From assembly GCF_002101735.1 (NCBI RefSeq), contig NZ_LQPE01000003.1, positions 1-64,000 of the forward strand: DNA of 64,000 nt, written 5' to 3'. A model generated the notes under the pieces. The model did no database searches. It saw nothing but the letters and a program-made list of their open reading frames with translations, and had not been told where the DNA came from. Positions 8,552 to 17,802 of this stretch are shown piece by piece. Source of the stretch: Mycobacterium kyorinense (GTDB taxonomy: Bacteria > Actinomycetota > Actinomycetes > Mycobacteriales > Mycobacteriaceae). The first letter of the stretch is position 1, and every line of letters starts with the position of its first letter. Made by a program: the position numbers and the translations under genes.

Positions 8552-9820
8552 CTACCGACACGGCCCCTGCCGAGCGACCTTCTCGACGAGATCGGTGGCG
8601 GCCAAAACACTTTCGGCGGGTGTGGCTATCCGGCCCGCGATTTCGCGGGCCCGCGCGGCGCATTGCGGAGCAAGGATGGTACGCAGATCCGCGATCAGCG
8701 ATTCCTGCGTGGTGGTCGAAAAGCGCCGGGCGGTGCCTACCTTCAATCGTTTGACCGCCTTTCCCCGCAGCGACTGGTCGGGCCAGGTCCAGAGGATCAA
8801 CGTTGGCATACCGGCACCCAGGCCCACGGCCGTGGTGGCCGCGCCACCATGGTGCACCACCGCGCGGCAGGCTGGAAATATCGCCACGTAATTCACCGCG
8901 CCCACGACCTTGACGTGTTCGAACTCCGCGAGGTCGCTGAAGTCACTCCAGCCGGCGCACACCAACGCCCGCTCACCGAGTTGCGCGCAGGCCGCGCTGA
9001 TCATGGCGAGCGTGTCCGCCGGAGAGCCGACCGGGATGCTGCCAAAGCCGAAGAGAATCGGCGGTTTTCCCGCCGCGATCCATGCGGCGACCTCGTCGTC
9101 GGCCGCGGTCGGCGTCTCCATCGTCAGCGCACCGACAAACGGCCGCTGGCCACCGAATTTCGCCCATTCGGCTGCCAGCCCGGGAAAGCAAACCTCGTCG
9201 TAGGCCTGGATTTCCAGCAATCCGCGTTCGGCGATCCGCCGGGGCGAGGGGCGTGTCGCCTTTGGCAGGCCGAGTTCACGGCGCTGCGTGTTCTCGACCT
9301 TTCTTGTCATGCGCCAATGCACCCATTCGAGTGCTGTCATCGCGGAGCGGCCCAGTCGCGCCGGCAGAATCGGGAGGAACTGGCCGTGGGCCCGCATGGG
9401 GAATGTGTGCAGAGTGACCAACGGAATGTTGCGGTACTCCGCAACGTTGGCCGCGCCCTCCTGGAAACTGATGCCGGTGAGTAGCAGGTCGGCCCCCTCC
9501 GTCAGCGATGTAAGAGCCGCGCTCATTTCTTGCCACGACTCGATACCCGGCTCCCAGATTTCGCGCCAGAGCCGGACCACCTCCCGGATCTTCCAGAAGT
9601 TGCGGAAAAGATTCGTCCAAAAGTCGCGGTGCGTGTCGATCACGGCCTGCGAATCCATCCCGTAAGCGACCGCCGGAAGCCCGGCCGCCTCGACGTCGCC
9701 AACCAGGTTGGGCGCGACTGCCACGCGCACTTCGTGCCCTCTACGCACCAGCTCCCGGCCGACAACGATGAAGGGCTCGACATCGCCGCGCGTCCCATAG
9801 GCCGCCAGCACAAATTTCAT
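8552..9820 (-). CDS. GT1 glycosyltransferase of GPL type (paralogue 1)
   Basis: A 422-residue GT-B enzyme starting MKFVLAAYGTRGDVEPF. GT1 enzymes of this group move a sugar from a nucleotide donor to a lipid or peptide acceptor in the cytoplasm; in GPL loci they add 6-deoxytalose and rhamnose residues. The N-terminal Gly-rich loop, the mid-protein FLPGLAAEW-like acceptor/linker block (here CFPGLAAEWAKF) and the C-terminal donor motif HHGGAATTAVGLGAG are present, with one change from the usual HHGGAGTT. It starts at ATG 9820 after GGAG; a longer frame to 9886 overlaps the neighbour and is unlikely. It lies 16 bp downstream of paralogue 2, so the two are one operon. Confidence 0.9.
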   Translation of the reverse strand: MKFVLAAYGTRGDVEPFIVVGRELVRRGHEVRVAVAPNLVGDVEAAGLPAVAYGMDSQAVIDTHRDFWTNLFRNFWKIREVVRLWREIWEPGIESWQEMSAALTSLTEGADLLLTGISFQEGAANVAEYRNIPLVTLHTFPMRAHGQFLPILPARLGRSAMTALEWVHWRMTRKVENTQRRELGLPKATRPSPRRIAERGLLEIQAYDEVCFPGLAAEWAKFGGQRPFVGALTMETPTAADDEVAAWIAAGKPPILFGFGSIPVGSPADTLAMISAACAQLGERALVCAGWSDFSDLAEFEHVKVVGAVNYVAIFPACRAVVHHGGAATTAVGLGAGMPTLILWTWPDQSLRGKAVKRLKVGTARRFSTTTQESLIADLRTILAPQCAARAREIAGRIATPAESVLAATDLVEKVARQGPCR

Positions 9821-9836
9821 CGCAGCTCCAAGCCCT

Positions 9837-11096
9837 TCACCTCCCGCGCGCAAGATTCTCCACGAGATCGGTCGCGGCTGCGACACTTTCGGCGGGTTTG
9901 GTCATCTGAGTCGCGATCTCGCGGGCCCGGGTGACGCACTCCGGTGCGAGAACAGTGCGCAAGTCATCAACCAACGTTCGCTGGTTAGTGGCCGAAAAGC
10001 GCCGGGCGGTACCCACCTTCAATCTTTTGACCCGGACTCCCCAAAGCGTCTGATCGAGGTCCGTCGAGAGAATCAACGTGGGGACTCCGGCGCGCAGACC
10101 GGCGGCCGTGGTGCCAGCGCCGCCGTGATGAACTACCGCGCGGCAGGCCGGGAAAATACTTGCGTAGTTGACTGCGTTCACCACCTTGACATGGCCCGAA
10201 TTGGGGATGCCGCTGAAATCAGTTCCGCCGGAACACACCAGCGCCCGTTCACCCAACTGCGCGCACGCCTCGCTGATCATGCTGAGCGTGGCGGACGGAG
10301 ATTCCACCGCAATGCTGCCAAAGCCGAAGAGAACAGGCGGCGTTCCCGCGGCAATCCACGACGCCACCTCGTCGTCGGCCTCTGTCGGCAACTCCATCGT
10401 CAGCGCGCCGACAAACGGCCGCTGGCGACCGAATTTCGCCCATTCGGCTGCCAGCCCGGGAAAGCAGACCTCGTCGTAGGCCTGGATTTCCAGCGATCCG
10501 CGTTCGGTAATGCGACGCGGCGACGGGCCTGTTGCCTTGGGTAGGCCGAGTTCGCGTCGCTGCGCATCCTCGACCTTCTTCGTACCCCGCCACGACAGCC
10601 ACCAGAATGCCTTCATTGCGGAGCGGCCCAGCGGCGCCGGCAGGAATGACAGCAGTTGGCCGTTGGGTCGCAGCGGGAAGTAATGCAGCGTGGCTAACGG
10701 GATGTCGTAATATTCCGCGACGTTGGCGGCCGCGTCCTCGAAATTCAGGCCGGTGAAAAGTAGGTCCACCCCGTCCGCCAGCGACCGCAACGTCCTGCTC
10801 ATCTCTTCCCAGCACTCGATGATGGGCTCCCCGACACCCCGCCGGAATGCGATCAGGTCCCGAACCCTCCACGGGGTGCGGAATAGACAAGTCCAGAACT
10901 TGCGGTGCGCCTCCAGAACGGCCCGCATATCAGGTCCGCAAGCGACCGCGCAAAGCCCCGCCGCCTCGGCGAATCCGACCAGGTCAGGCGGCACGACCAT
11001 GCGGGCTTCGTGCCCTCGACGTAGCAACTCACGCCCGACCGCCACGCAAGGCTCGACATCGCCACGAGATCCGTAGCATGCCACCACAAATTTCAT
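9837..11096 (-). CDS. GT1 glycosyltransferase of GPL type (paralogue 2)
   Basis: A 419-residue GT-B glycosyltransferase, MKFVVACYGSRGDVEPCVAVGREL at the start. It holds a canonical donor motif HHGGAGTTAAGLRAGVPTL followed by STDLDQTLWG, the best-preserved of the five paralogues. It should transfer a deoxysugar to the lipopeptide or a growing oligosaccharide; which residue cannot be read. It is the first gene of a pair with paralogue 1. The 87 bp gap to the methyltransferase upstream suggests a common transcript through 11894. Confidence 0.9.
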   Translation of the reverse strand: MKFVVACYGSRGDVEPCVAVGRELLRRGHEARMVVPPDLVGFAEAAGLCAVACGPDMRAVLEAHRKFWTCLFRTPWRVRDLIAFRRGVGEPIIECWEEMSRTLRSLADGVDLLFTGLNFEDAAANVAEYYDIPLATLHYFPLRPNGQLLSFLPAPLGRSAMKAFWWLSWRGTKKVEDAQRRELGLPKATGPSPRRITERGSLEIQAYDEVCFPGLAAEWAKFGRQRPFVGALTMELPTEADDEVASWIAAGTPPVLFGFGSIAVESPSATLSMISEACAQLGERALVCSGGTDFSGIPNSGHVKVVNAVNYASIFPACRAVVHHGGAGTTAAGLRAGVPTLILSTDLDQTLWGVRVKRLKVGTARRFSATNQRTLVDDLRTVLAPECVTRAREIATQMTKPAESVAAATDLVENLARGR

Positions 11097-11183
11097 TGCG
11101 GAGATCCTAGCCCTTCACATGGCGTGCGCGTTCGGCGAAACGAAGCGGCGGCCCCGCGCCGCGGGCCGAGCTGCCCGCAGCAG

Positions 11184-11894
11184 CTACGACTCAAGAAATT
11201 TGCCGAGGTAATCGGACGGCTTCAGGTTAAGCAAGCGTTCGCGGTCGGCGGCGAGATCCTCGTAACCCAGCGCCTCGATCTGCGCCGCCGTGTAGGGCAG
11301 TTGTGACTCTGGCGATCCCTTCCGTACCAGGCCGATGCCACTATCGCAATCGAGAACTGCCACTCGCAGGTCGCGCCGCGCGCTGCGCAGATGGACGATT
11401 GCCTTCCAGACATCACCGCTCCAGGGAGGCGTCGTGACGAGCATGTGCCAGAGCAGGTTCCGCCAGCGGTGATGCGCACGATAATCGGCGTACGACGCCG
11501 CCGGATAGGCGATCGAGGCGTTTGCGGGGTTGCAGTCGTGCAGGATGACGATGCCGTCGTCCCGCAGATAACGCAGGGTGTTCTCCACGTCGCGCAGGGC
11601 CTGCCGATAGGTGTGCAGCCCGTCGATTAAGGCGACATCGATGCCGTGTTGCTCCAGGAAGGCCGTCTCGCTCGCGAAAAAGGCATCGCTGGTTGTCTCG
11701 AAGTAGTGGGTGGCCCGCGCTTTCGCGTCGGCGAGCCTGCGGGAACGCGCCGAGAGGTTGAACGCCGGATCAACCGCGATCTTCTCGTCGGCGACAATGC
11801 GGCGGAACGCAACCCCGTACGAAACGCCGATCTCGAGGTAGACGCGTTTTTCCCGCCCGTCGAGGGCCTCCTGCACGGCATTGATTCGGTTCAC
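11184..11894 (-). CDS. Class I SAM-dependent methyltransferase (Methyltransf_24 type)
   Basis: A 236-residue soluble protein. YLEIGVSYGVAFRRI is the SAM-binding loop, IDVALIDGLHTYRQALRDVENTLRYL and IVILHDCNPAN are the acidic motifs typical of Methyltransf_24 enzymes that use a metal. Related GPL genes O-methylate rhamnose or other sugars; position between GT1 paralogues 2 and 3 supports a sugar hydroxyl as target (inference). Start is GTG 11894 preceded by GAGGGG. It is separated from paralogue 3 by 103 bp and reads in the same direction. Confidence 0.85.
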   Translation of the reverse strand: MNRINAVQEALDGREKRVYLEIGVSYGVAFRRIVADEKIAVDPAFNLSARSRRLADAKARATHYFETTSDAFFASETAFLEQHGIDVALIDGLHTYRQALRDVENTLRYLRDDGIVILHDCNPANASIAYPAASYADYRAHHRWRNLLWHMLVTTPPWSGDVWKAIVHLRSARRDLRVAVLDCDSGIGLVRKGSPESQLPYTAAQIEALGYEDLAADRERLLNLKPSDYLGKFLES

Positions 11895-11997
11895 GCACCC
11901 CCCCTCGTGTTTCCGTTCCGCCTGTTACTTGCGCAACGTCCTCAGATCCTTCGGCGGTGCGGCAACGCTTACCCTAAGTCCGCGCCGACAAAACCGA

Positions 11998-13266
11998 TCA
12001 ACCAACACGGCCGACGCGGGCGAACTTTTCCACGAGATCGGCTGCGGTCAGCACGCTTTCGGCTGGTTTGGTCATCTGGGAGGCAATCTCACGCGCCCGG
12101 GCGGCGTACCGCGGGGCCAGGATGGTTCGAAGGTCGTCGACCAGCGTTTCCTGCGTGGCGGTCGAAAAGTGCCGAGCGGTGCCCACCTTCAATCGTTTGA
12201 TCGCAGCCCCCCACAGCGTCTGATCGAGGTCCGTCGGAAGGCTCAACGTCGGGAGTCCGGCGCGCAGCCCCGCGGCCGTAGTACCTGGGGCACCGTGATG
12301 CACGACAGCACGGCACGCCGGGAAGACAGCCGCGTAATTCAGCGTGTCCACCACCTTGACGTGCTCGAAATGGGGGACGTGGCTGAAGTCGCTCGAACCG
12401 GCGCATACCAGCGCCCGCTCACCTAACTGCGCACACGCCTTGCTGATCATGGCGACCTTCTCGGCGGGAGACACCACCGGGATGCTGCCAAAGCCGAAGA
12501 AAATCGGCGGAGTTCCCGCCTCGATCCACAACGCAACCTCATCGTCGACATCTGTCGGCAACTCGATCGTCAGCGAACCGACGAAGGGCCGTTGGCCATT
12601 CCATTTGGCCCATTCAGCTGCCAGCCCGGGAAAGCAAACCTCGTCGTAGGCCTGGATTTCCAGCGATCCGCGCTCGGTGATCCGTCGCGGCGCCGACCCT
12701 TTTGTCTTCGACAGGCCCAGGTTGCTGCGCTGCGTGTCCTCGAGCTTCTTACTCCCAAGCCAAGACATCCACCAGAACACTGAAATTGCACCGCGGCCCA
12801 ACGGCGCCGGCAAGGAAGGGAGGAGTTGACCGTTAGGCCGCAACGGGAAGAAATGCAGTGTGGCCAGTGGAATGTCGTGGTATTCGGCGACGTTGGCAGC
12901 GGCATTCTCGAAATTCAGGCCGGTGAATAGCAGGTCGGCACCATCCGCCAGGGATGTCAGCGTCGAGCTCATCTCCTCCCAGCGCTCAGCGACGGGCTCC
13001 CAAACTGCGCTCCGCAGTCTGTTCAAATCCCCGAGCTTCCAGAAGTGGCGGAAGAAACACGTCCAGTAGTCGCGGTGGGCATCCGCGATGCCACGCAAAT
13101 CAGGTCCGTAGCCGACCGCCGTAATACCAGCCGCCTCGACGAAACCAACCAAATCCGGCGGGACAGCGATGCACACTTCGTGTCCGCGGCGCTGCAGTTC
13201 ACGACCGACAGCCGCGAAGGGCTCGACGTCGCCACGACTTCCCCAGCTTGCCAGCACAAACTTCAT
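11998..13266 (-). CDS. GT1 glycosyltransferase of GPL type (paralogue 3, altered donor motif)
   Basis: A 422-residue paralogue starting MKFVLASWGSRGDVEPFAAVGREL at ATG 13266, with AGGA seven bases upstream. The donor motif reads HHGAPGTTAAGLRAG: the glycines after the two histidines are replaced by Ala-Pro, unlike the HHGGAGTT of paralogues 2 and 5. The rest of the fold, including SGSDFSHVP-like and WGAAIKRLKVGTARHF blocks, is intact, so the enzyme is probably folded and may prefer another donor or be impaired. Same transcription direction as its neighbours. Confidence 0.88.
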   Translation of the reverse strand: MKFVLASWGSRGDVEPFAAVGRELQRRGHEVCIAVPPDLVGFVEAAGITAVGYGPDLRGIADAHRDYWTCFFRHFWKLGDLNRLRSAVWEPVAERWEEMSSTLTSLADGADLLFTGLNFENAAANVAEYHDIPLATLHFFPLRPNGQLLPSLPAPLGRGAISVFWWMSWLGSKKLEDTQRSNLGLSKTKGSAPRRITERGSLEIQAYDEVCFPGLAAEWAKWNGQRPFVGSLTIELPTDVDDEVALWIEAGTPPIFFGFGSIPVVSPAEKVAMISKACAQLGERALVCAGSSDFSHVPHFEHVKVVDTLNYAAVFPACRAVVHHGAPGTTAAGLRAGLPTLSLPTDLDQTLWGAAIKRLKVGTARHFSTATQETLVDDLRTILAPRYAARAREIASQMTKPAESVLTAADLVEKFARVGRVG

Positions 13267-13451
13267 CGCGCGGTCCTGACCTTTCACTTCACGTGGGGCG
13301 TGGTCGGCGTCAGGGCGTCGGTTATTATTCCGAATTCTTGGATCTTCGGTAAGGGTTTTCGGCTTTTGGGCGCGATAGCAGTGCGACTGCGGTTGGACTA
13401 TCTACTAGCCTGGTGGGTTGCGCTGCGGGGCAGAGCATCCCGCGCGGACGT

Positions 13452-14765
13452 TCAGAGATGCGTGCCGGTAAGCGAGAAGTCTTTCAAGACGCTTGCAAGG
13501 TCATATCGCAACGCGTCATTCGAGTTGGGACGGCCCGGCTGATAAGCAAGGGCTGAGACAAAGACCTGTTCATGCGCTCTCCCCGCCCCCATAATCTGCA
13601 GTCCACCGAACCGGTGCACCATCGCCTCGGTCACGGCCGGGTAGTGCATCCGCATGCCGAGATAATCGGCGTCCGTGCCGTCCGGCCGGGTGGCCGCAGG
13701 GTTGATCACACCGAGGTTGGTTGAGACGACGCCGATCCCATTACCGCTGATCCCTCTGATGAGCCGCTTAGGCACCAGAGGAACGGCAGAAAACATTGCC
13801 CGCTCGTCGTCGGGCACCTCCCGGTGGCGCATCAGCGCTTCCCTGATTGCGGCGCGGATCTGGCGCAGGTCGGTCGCCGCAGGAGACGGATCGATCATGA
13901 TGTCGACATTGCTGACCGCGTTGGCGCGGGTGTCGCCGGCGGTGCGCTCGTTAAATGGGATCCTCAGGTCGACCAAGCCGTCTGCGCTGACCCGTCCCCT
14001 TCGTTCGGCGAGCCGAGCCGCCAATCCCGCAAGCAGCGTCGCGCTGCTGCCGCCGAGTGAGTTTGCGCGACCCTCCCACTCGTCGGCATCAACGAACATT
14101 GTCGCAATTGGGACGGTGATGCACCGGTCGGCTGCGCCGGCGGGCAGCGCAGGTAGTGGGGCGGCAGGTCCAACTCCGCCACGACTGCGGCGAGCCACGC
14201 GCACTGCGGCGGCTACGCCGCGGCCGATCGCGCGGGCATCGCGGGCAGTTTGTCGAGCATCCTCGCGCACGGCCTGCCACCGCGTGCGCGACCCAGCAAC
14301 CGGCCACCTGATCGGGTCGTCTCGGCCAAGCGCGGCATCGGCCAGCGCCTCGAACAGCCCAAGACCGTCAGTGATGGAGTGCGGGACGAGAAGGCTCACC
14401 CCGGCCCCGCCGTCGGTGAACGGCAGCACCGCCAGATGCCATCCGGGTCCCTGCTCGCAATCCAGCGGGGTCCTGGCCTGCTCGTTGAGCCAATTGTCGA
14501 ATTCTTCGCGCGGTCGCGGGGATGCGACGATCTCAAGCTTTGGTGAGCCGTTGGGCGCTACCCAGCGGTGCCGGCCGAACGGCAATGGTGAGCGTTCGAT
14601 ACGGCGGGACAACCGCCCCCGCTGAAGATGGTCGTGAAACTTCCGCAGACCCTCGATATCGACCGCACCGTTGTACACCCAGACAGCCTGGATGACGACA
14701 GTAACTCCTGTCGCTCGTCCGAACTCAAACATCGCCTGGTCGAGCGGATCGAGCAGGTTGTCCAT
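13452..14765 (-). CDS. PapA/condensation-superfamily acyltransferase (paralogue 1)
   Basis: A 437-residue stand-alone protein of the condensation / wax-ester-synthase superfamily. The HxxxDG catalytic motif is HSITDG at residues 129-134, followed by the conserved DADEWEGRA and LGGSSATLLAGL segments. PapA-type enzymes esterify hydroxyls of trehalose, phthiocerol or sugars with a polyketide or fatty acyl group. Here the acceptor is likely a sugar of the GPL-type lipid (inference). ATG 14765 begins MDNLLDPLDQAMF; an in-frame GTG seven codons upstream (VRKYGTQM) is a possible alternative, and no strong ribosome-binding site separates them. A diverged paralogue lies at 25654-27057. Confidence 0.8.
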   Translation of the reverse strand: MDNLLDPLDQAMFEFGRATGVTVVIQAVWVYNGAVDIEGLRKFHDHLQRGRLSRRIERSPLPFGRHRWVAPNGSPKLEIVASPRPREEFDNWLNEQARTPLDCEQGPGWHLAVLPFTDGGAGVSLLVPHSITDGLGLFEALADAALGRDDPIRWPVAGSRTRWQAVREDARQTARDARAIGRGVAAAVRVARRSRGGVGPAAPLPALPAGAADRCITVPIATMFVDADEWEGRANSLGGSSATLLAGLAARLAERRGRVSADGLVDLRIPFNERTAGDTRANAVSNVDIMIDPSPAATDLRQIRAAIREALMRHREVPDDERAMFSAVPLVPKRLIRGISGNGIGVVSTNLGVINPAATRPDGTDADYLGMRMHYPAVTEAMVHRFGGLQIMGAGRAHEQVFVSALAYQPGRPNSNDALRYDLASVLKDFSLTGTHL

Positions 14766-15224
14766 TTGCGTACCGTACTTTCTCACCGTTAGCCGTAGTT
14801 GCAGTTTTACTTTCAGTAGCGACCAAACCACCGCACGTCACTTCGGATATGGACCGAACTGGGGTGGCGCCCAACAAACGATCGTGACCCATACGGCCCC
14901 GTAGACGATCTGGTCAATCCGGCATCAGCAGCATGTCTTCAATAGCCGTGCGAAATTCATGGCTCGCCCTTTCCCGGCCACTATAGGACGGGTCAACGCT
15001 GGGCTCCGAGCGGCGGTCGTTCGATCATGCGCGAACGCCGTGTCCCACATACATTTTGACGGTTGCCACTATCTGACGTCTTCACTGTCAGTCCGCCGGC
15101 GAGACGCCTTAGCCGCGCGACCGGAGCTATCAAAGCTGGCTACGGCGTGTGCATCAGCGACCCCGACAACGGGGGAGCTTCAGAAGAACCAACGGACTAC
15201 AGCGGCCAAGGTAGTGTTCCGGCC
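14766..15224. other. Intergenic region between divergent papA-like gene and gap
   Basis: About 460 bp with no convincing gene. Open frames are short and out of keeping with neighbours. It should contain divergent promoters for the acyltransferase and gap; I could not fix a -10 box with confidence. Confidence 0.35.
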
Positions 15225-16040
15225 ATGTGGAGCTCACTGGTGCTGGTGGGGTTGAGTTCCGGGCTTCTGACGGGGTTCGATCCGATGCGCCTTGGCCTCG
15301 CCCTTCTCGTTATCTCCCGACCCAGGCCTGTACAAAACCTGCTCGCATACGGGGCCGGAAACCTGATCGCATGCATTTTCACCGTGGTGCTTCCGCTGAC
15401 GATGCTGCACAACACACCCATGCTCAAATCTTTTGCGGACAATTTGGCCACAAACCCGACTGTCAAGCACATTCAACTCGCGATGGGCGTGGTGGCGCTA
15501 TCGATCGGTGCCCTGCTGACAGTGCATTCGGTGACGCGTTGGCGTCAGCGGGCGCACTCGTCGGCAACGAGCGGCAGTACGTCGACCCAGGTGCTGGAGT
15601 CGAATAAACCAAGTGCAATCACGCGACTGTTGGGCCGCCCGCAGGGCACGCCGCCGGAGGGTTTGTCTGCTTTCCGGCGGTTACTCCACCGGGCCCACAA
15701 CGCGTGGGAAAACGGATCCTTGTGGGTTGCGGGCGCCCTCGGCCTCGGAACGGGGCCGCCCCTCGACGGGGTTCTCTTTCTCCTCGCCTTCATCGTCGCA
15801 TCGGGAGCTGCGACGGGCACGCAGGCGGTCGCCGCCGTCGCATTCGTCATCGGGATGCTTGCGGTTATCGAATTCACCCTCGCCAGCTATGTGGCCGCGC
15901 CAGCGAAAACCCAGGCGATAGTGCAGCGGCTGCACGATTGGGCGCGGACCCACCGTCGGAAGATCCTGATAGCTATGTGCGCCATAGGCGGGCTCGCCCT
16001 GGTGGGCACTGGCATGGGCAGTGCCGCAGCTGGTAGCTAA
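15225..16040 (+). CDS. gap: Gap-family membrane protein (GPL addressing protein type)
   Basis: A 271-residue integral membrane protein with about six hydrophobic segments in two groups separated by a polar loop (about residues 105-165). It starts MWSSLVLVGLSSGLLTGFDPMRLGLALLVISRPRPVQNLLAYG, the signature of the Gap/Sap family. Gap is required for GPL to reach the mycobacterial surface, presumably as a small exporter working with MmpL proteins. Start at ATG 15225 matches the family; a longer frame from 15063 adds 54 non-homologous residues. It stands alone on the plus strand, converging on the GT2 gene. Confidence 0.85.
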   Translation: MWSSLVLVGLSSGLLTGFDPMRLGLALLVISRPRPVQNLLAYGAGNLIACIFTVVLPLTMLHNTPMLKSFADNLATNPTVKHIQLAMGVVALSIGALLTVHSVTRWRQRAHSSATSGSTSTQVLESNKPSAITRLLGRPQGTPPEGLSAFRRLLHRAHNAWENGSLWVAGALGLGTGPPLDGVLFLLAFIVASGAATGTQAVAAVAFVIGMLAVIEFTLASYVAAPAKTQAIVQRLHDWARTHRRKILIAMCAIGGLALVGTGMGSAAAGS

Positions 16041-16059
16041 GAGCCAGGCAGCCTTGTCA

Positions 16060-16875
16060 TCAGTGCGTCGAAGAGCTCGATCTAGCTTTCCGTGCAGCCC
16101 TGGTCCTGATCAGCTGCTGACGCACGGCCAGCGGCGCCTGCCGCCAGGCCTCCTTTCGCCTCAAGAGCGCCAGCTGCCGTCGGCACGTCTCCACGGCAGA
16201 CCACCAAAAGAAGACGGGCAGCCGCTTTCTGAACTCCTTGTCCGCGCCCTTGTCGGCACATACCCCGGTCATGTCGTTGTAGTGCGCGACCACGATGTCC
16301 ATGTACCTGGTGACCAGTGCGGGGTTGGAGAAGCAGCGGATGTTGAAGTCCCAGTCGGCCCAGACTGGGTAGCGCAGGTTGTAGGGTCCGATGCCCGCGA
16401 ATAGGTCTCGGCGGTAAAAGATCGACTGATGGCAGATGTTCGTCTCGAACAACAGGCGGTCAAGGTCGAAGGCGCCGCCCCAGCGGGACCAGGTTGAACG
16501 AATGATCACGTCGCCGTAGACCAGATCGCTGGGCTGGTGTTGGTCGATAAAGGCGGCCACGTGCGCCAGAGTGTCCGCCTCGTGCAGAGCGTCATCGGCG
16601 CCCAGGAAGAGCAACCACTCCCCACTCGCCATGCGGACACCGCGATTCATGGCGTCGTAGACGCCGTCGTCCGAGCCGGAATGGTGGACCAGGCGCGTAC
16701 CGACACGGGCGCCGAAGTCATGCGCGATATCGATGGTCCCGTCCGTCGAGCCGCCGTCGACCAGGACGAGCTCAAAGTTGCTGCATGTCTGGCAGATGAG
16801 GCTGTCAAGGCAAGTAGGCAGAGTTGCCGCCGCGTTCAATGTGGGGACGATTATCGAAAACATTGGTGCGGTCAT
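16060..16875 (-). CDS. GT2 family glycosyltransferase (Rv1514c/Rv2957-like)
   Basis: A 271-residue GT-A enzyme. FSIIVPTLNAAATLPTCLDSL is the nucleotide-binding start, LVLVDGGSTDGT holds the first Asp motif, and LLFLGADDALHEADTL holds the metal-binding DDD-type motif. Size and sequence fit M. tuberculosis Rv1514c and Rv2957, the latter a fucosyl/rhamnosyl transferase of phenolic glycolipid. With gmd and fcl upstream in the same run, GDP-fucose or a related GDP-deoxyhexose is the likely donor (inference). Starts ATG 16875 (MTAPMFSIIV); a second ATG at 16863 is possible. Confidence 0.87.
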   Translation of the reverse strand: MTAPMFSIIVPTLNAAATLPTCLDSLICQTCSNFELVLVDGGSTDGTIDIAHDFGARVGTRLVHHSGSDDGVYDAMNRGVRMASGEWLLFLGADDALHEADTLAHVAAFIDQHQPSDLVYGDVIIRSTWSRWGGAFDLDRLLFETNICHQSIFYRRDLFAGIGPYNLRYPVWADWDFNIRCFSNPALVTRYMDIVVAHYNDMTGVCADKGADKEFRKRLPVFFWWSAVETCRRQLALLRRKEAWRQAPLAVRQQLIRTRAARKARSSSSTH

Positions 16876-16982
16876 ACCACTGGCCAGGTTAGCAGCGATC
16901 AGCCCGGCGTACCGCCCTGTCAGAAAAATTTCGACTCAAGGACTCGGTCCTAATTTTCTGACGAAGCTCGCGAAATTTCCGG

Positions 16983-17714
16983 TCAATCGTCTTCGCGGAA
17001 GAAGATCCCATCGGCCTGCAGCATTCGGCCGTTGCGGAGATCGGTGAAACAGGGCAGCAATCCCGTCAGCGTGAAACCCAAAGAATGTACGAGTTCGAGC
17101 GCCTCACGAGCGAGCATGCCGCCTTCGTACAAAGGCAGGAACGACAGTTCGAGTTGCAAGCCGACACAATGGTTGCCCACGGTTGATTTGCCACCGGCGA
17201 GCACCTGCTGTTCAAATCCCTGAACGTCAATCTTAAGAAAGGTTACATCATTCGGCCTGAGAATTTCCGACACAACGGAATCAAGTCGATGTATTGGCAC
17301 ATCTTCGACTCCGATATAATTTGCTGGCGGATAGATATCTTGATGACTCTTCAGCATAGGTAGGACGGAACTGCTCTGCCCAGCATTGCCTGCGACATTT
17401 ATGGAGATCGTTCCATCAACATCGCCCAGTGCATGGCGTCGGCACTCCCAAAGCGGATCTTTCGATGTCCTGCTCTCCAAAATGGAAAATGGGTCCGACA
17501 GAGGTTCGAATGAGATTATACGACCCTCGTAGCCCGCCTTGCGGAGGTTGGAGGCGTATTGTCCTGAGTTGGCACCTACATCCAAAACGGCATTTACGCG
17601 ATGCGTTTCTAGCTGCTGGGCAATCTGACGCTTCCAGTTCCGCTCAGAATAGCGCCGCGATACCTCGAAAGCAGCGCCACGGGCGATCAATCGAGCACGG
17701 TCCAACAAATGCAT
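16983..17714 (-). CDS. FkbM-family methyltransferase (Rv1513/Rv2956-like)
   Basis: A 243-residue protein, the same length as its M. tuberculosis relatives as I recall them. FkbM motifs: VNAVLDVGANSGQYASNLRKAGY (SAM loop), IISFEPLSDPF, and VTFLKIDVQGFEQQVLAG. FkbM enzymes O-methylate sugars; Rv2956 methylates the terminal fucose of phenolic glycolipid. The gene has visibly more AT-rich codons than its neighbours. It sits 107 bp upstream of the GT2 gene and 88 bp downstream of another methyltransferase, so the cassette gmd-fcl-methyltransferase-FkbM-GT2 is probably one transcript. Confidence 0.87.
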   Translation of the reverse strand: MHLLDRARLIARGAAFEVSRRYSERNWKRQIAQQLETHRVNAVLDVGANSGQYASNLRKAGYEGRIISFEPLSDPFSILESRTSKDPLWECRRHALGDVDGTISINVAGNAGQSSSVLPMLKSHQDIYPPANYIGVEDVPIHRLDSVVSEILRPNDVTFLKIDVQGFEQQVLAGGKSTVGNHCVGLQLELSFLPLYEGGMLAREALELVHSLGFTLTGLLPCFTDLRNGRMLQADGIFFREDD

Positions 17715-17802
17715 TGCATAACACTAACACCCGAATATCGCGTCGGGGAGATCGACGCGAGGGTTCGCCGGCTGACTCGAGATTCGCCGCCGGGCGCTGA
17801 AT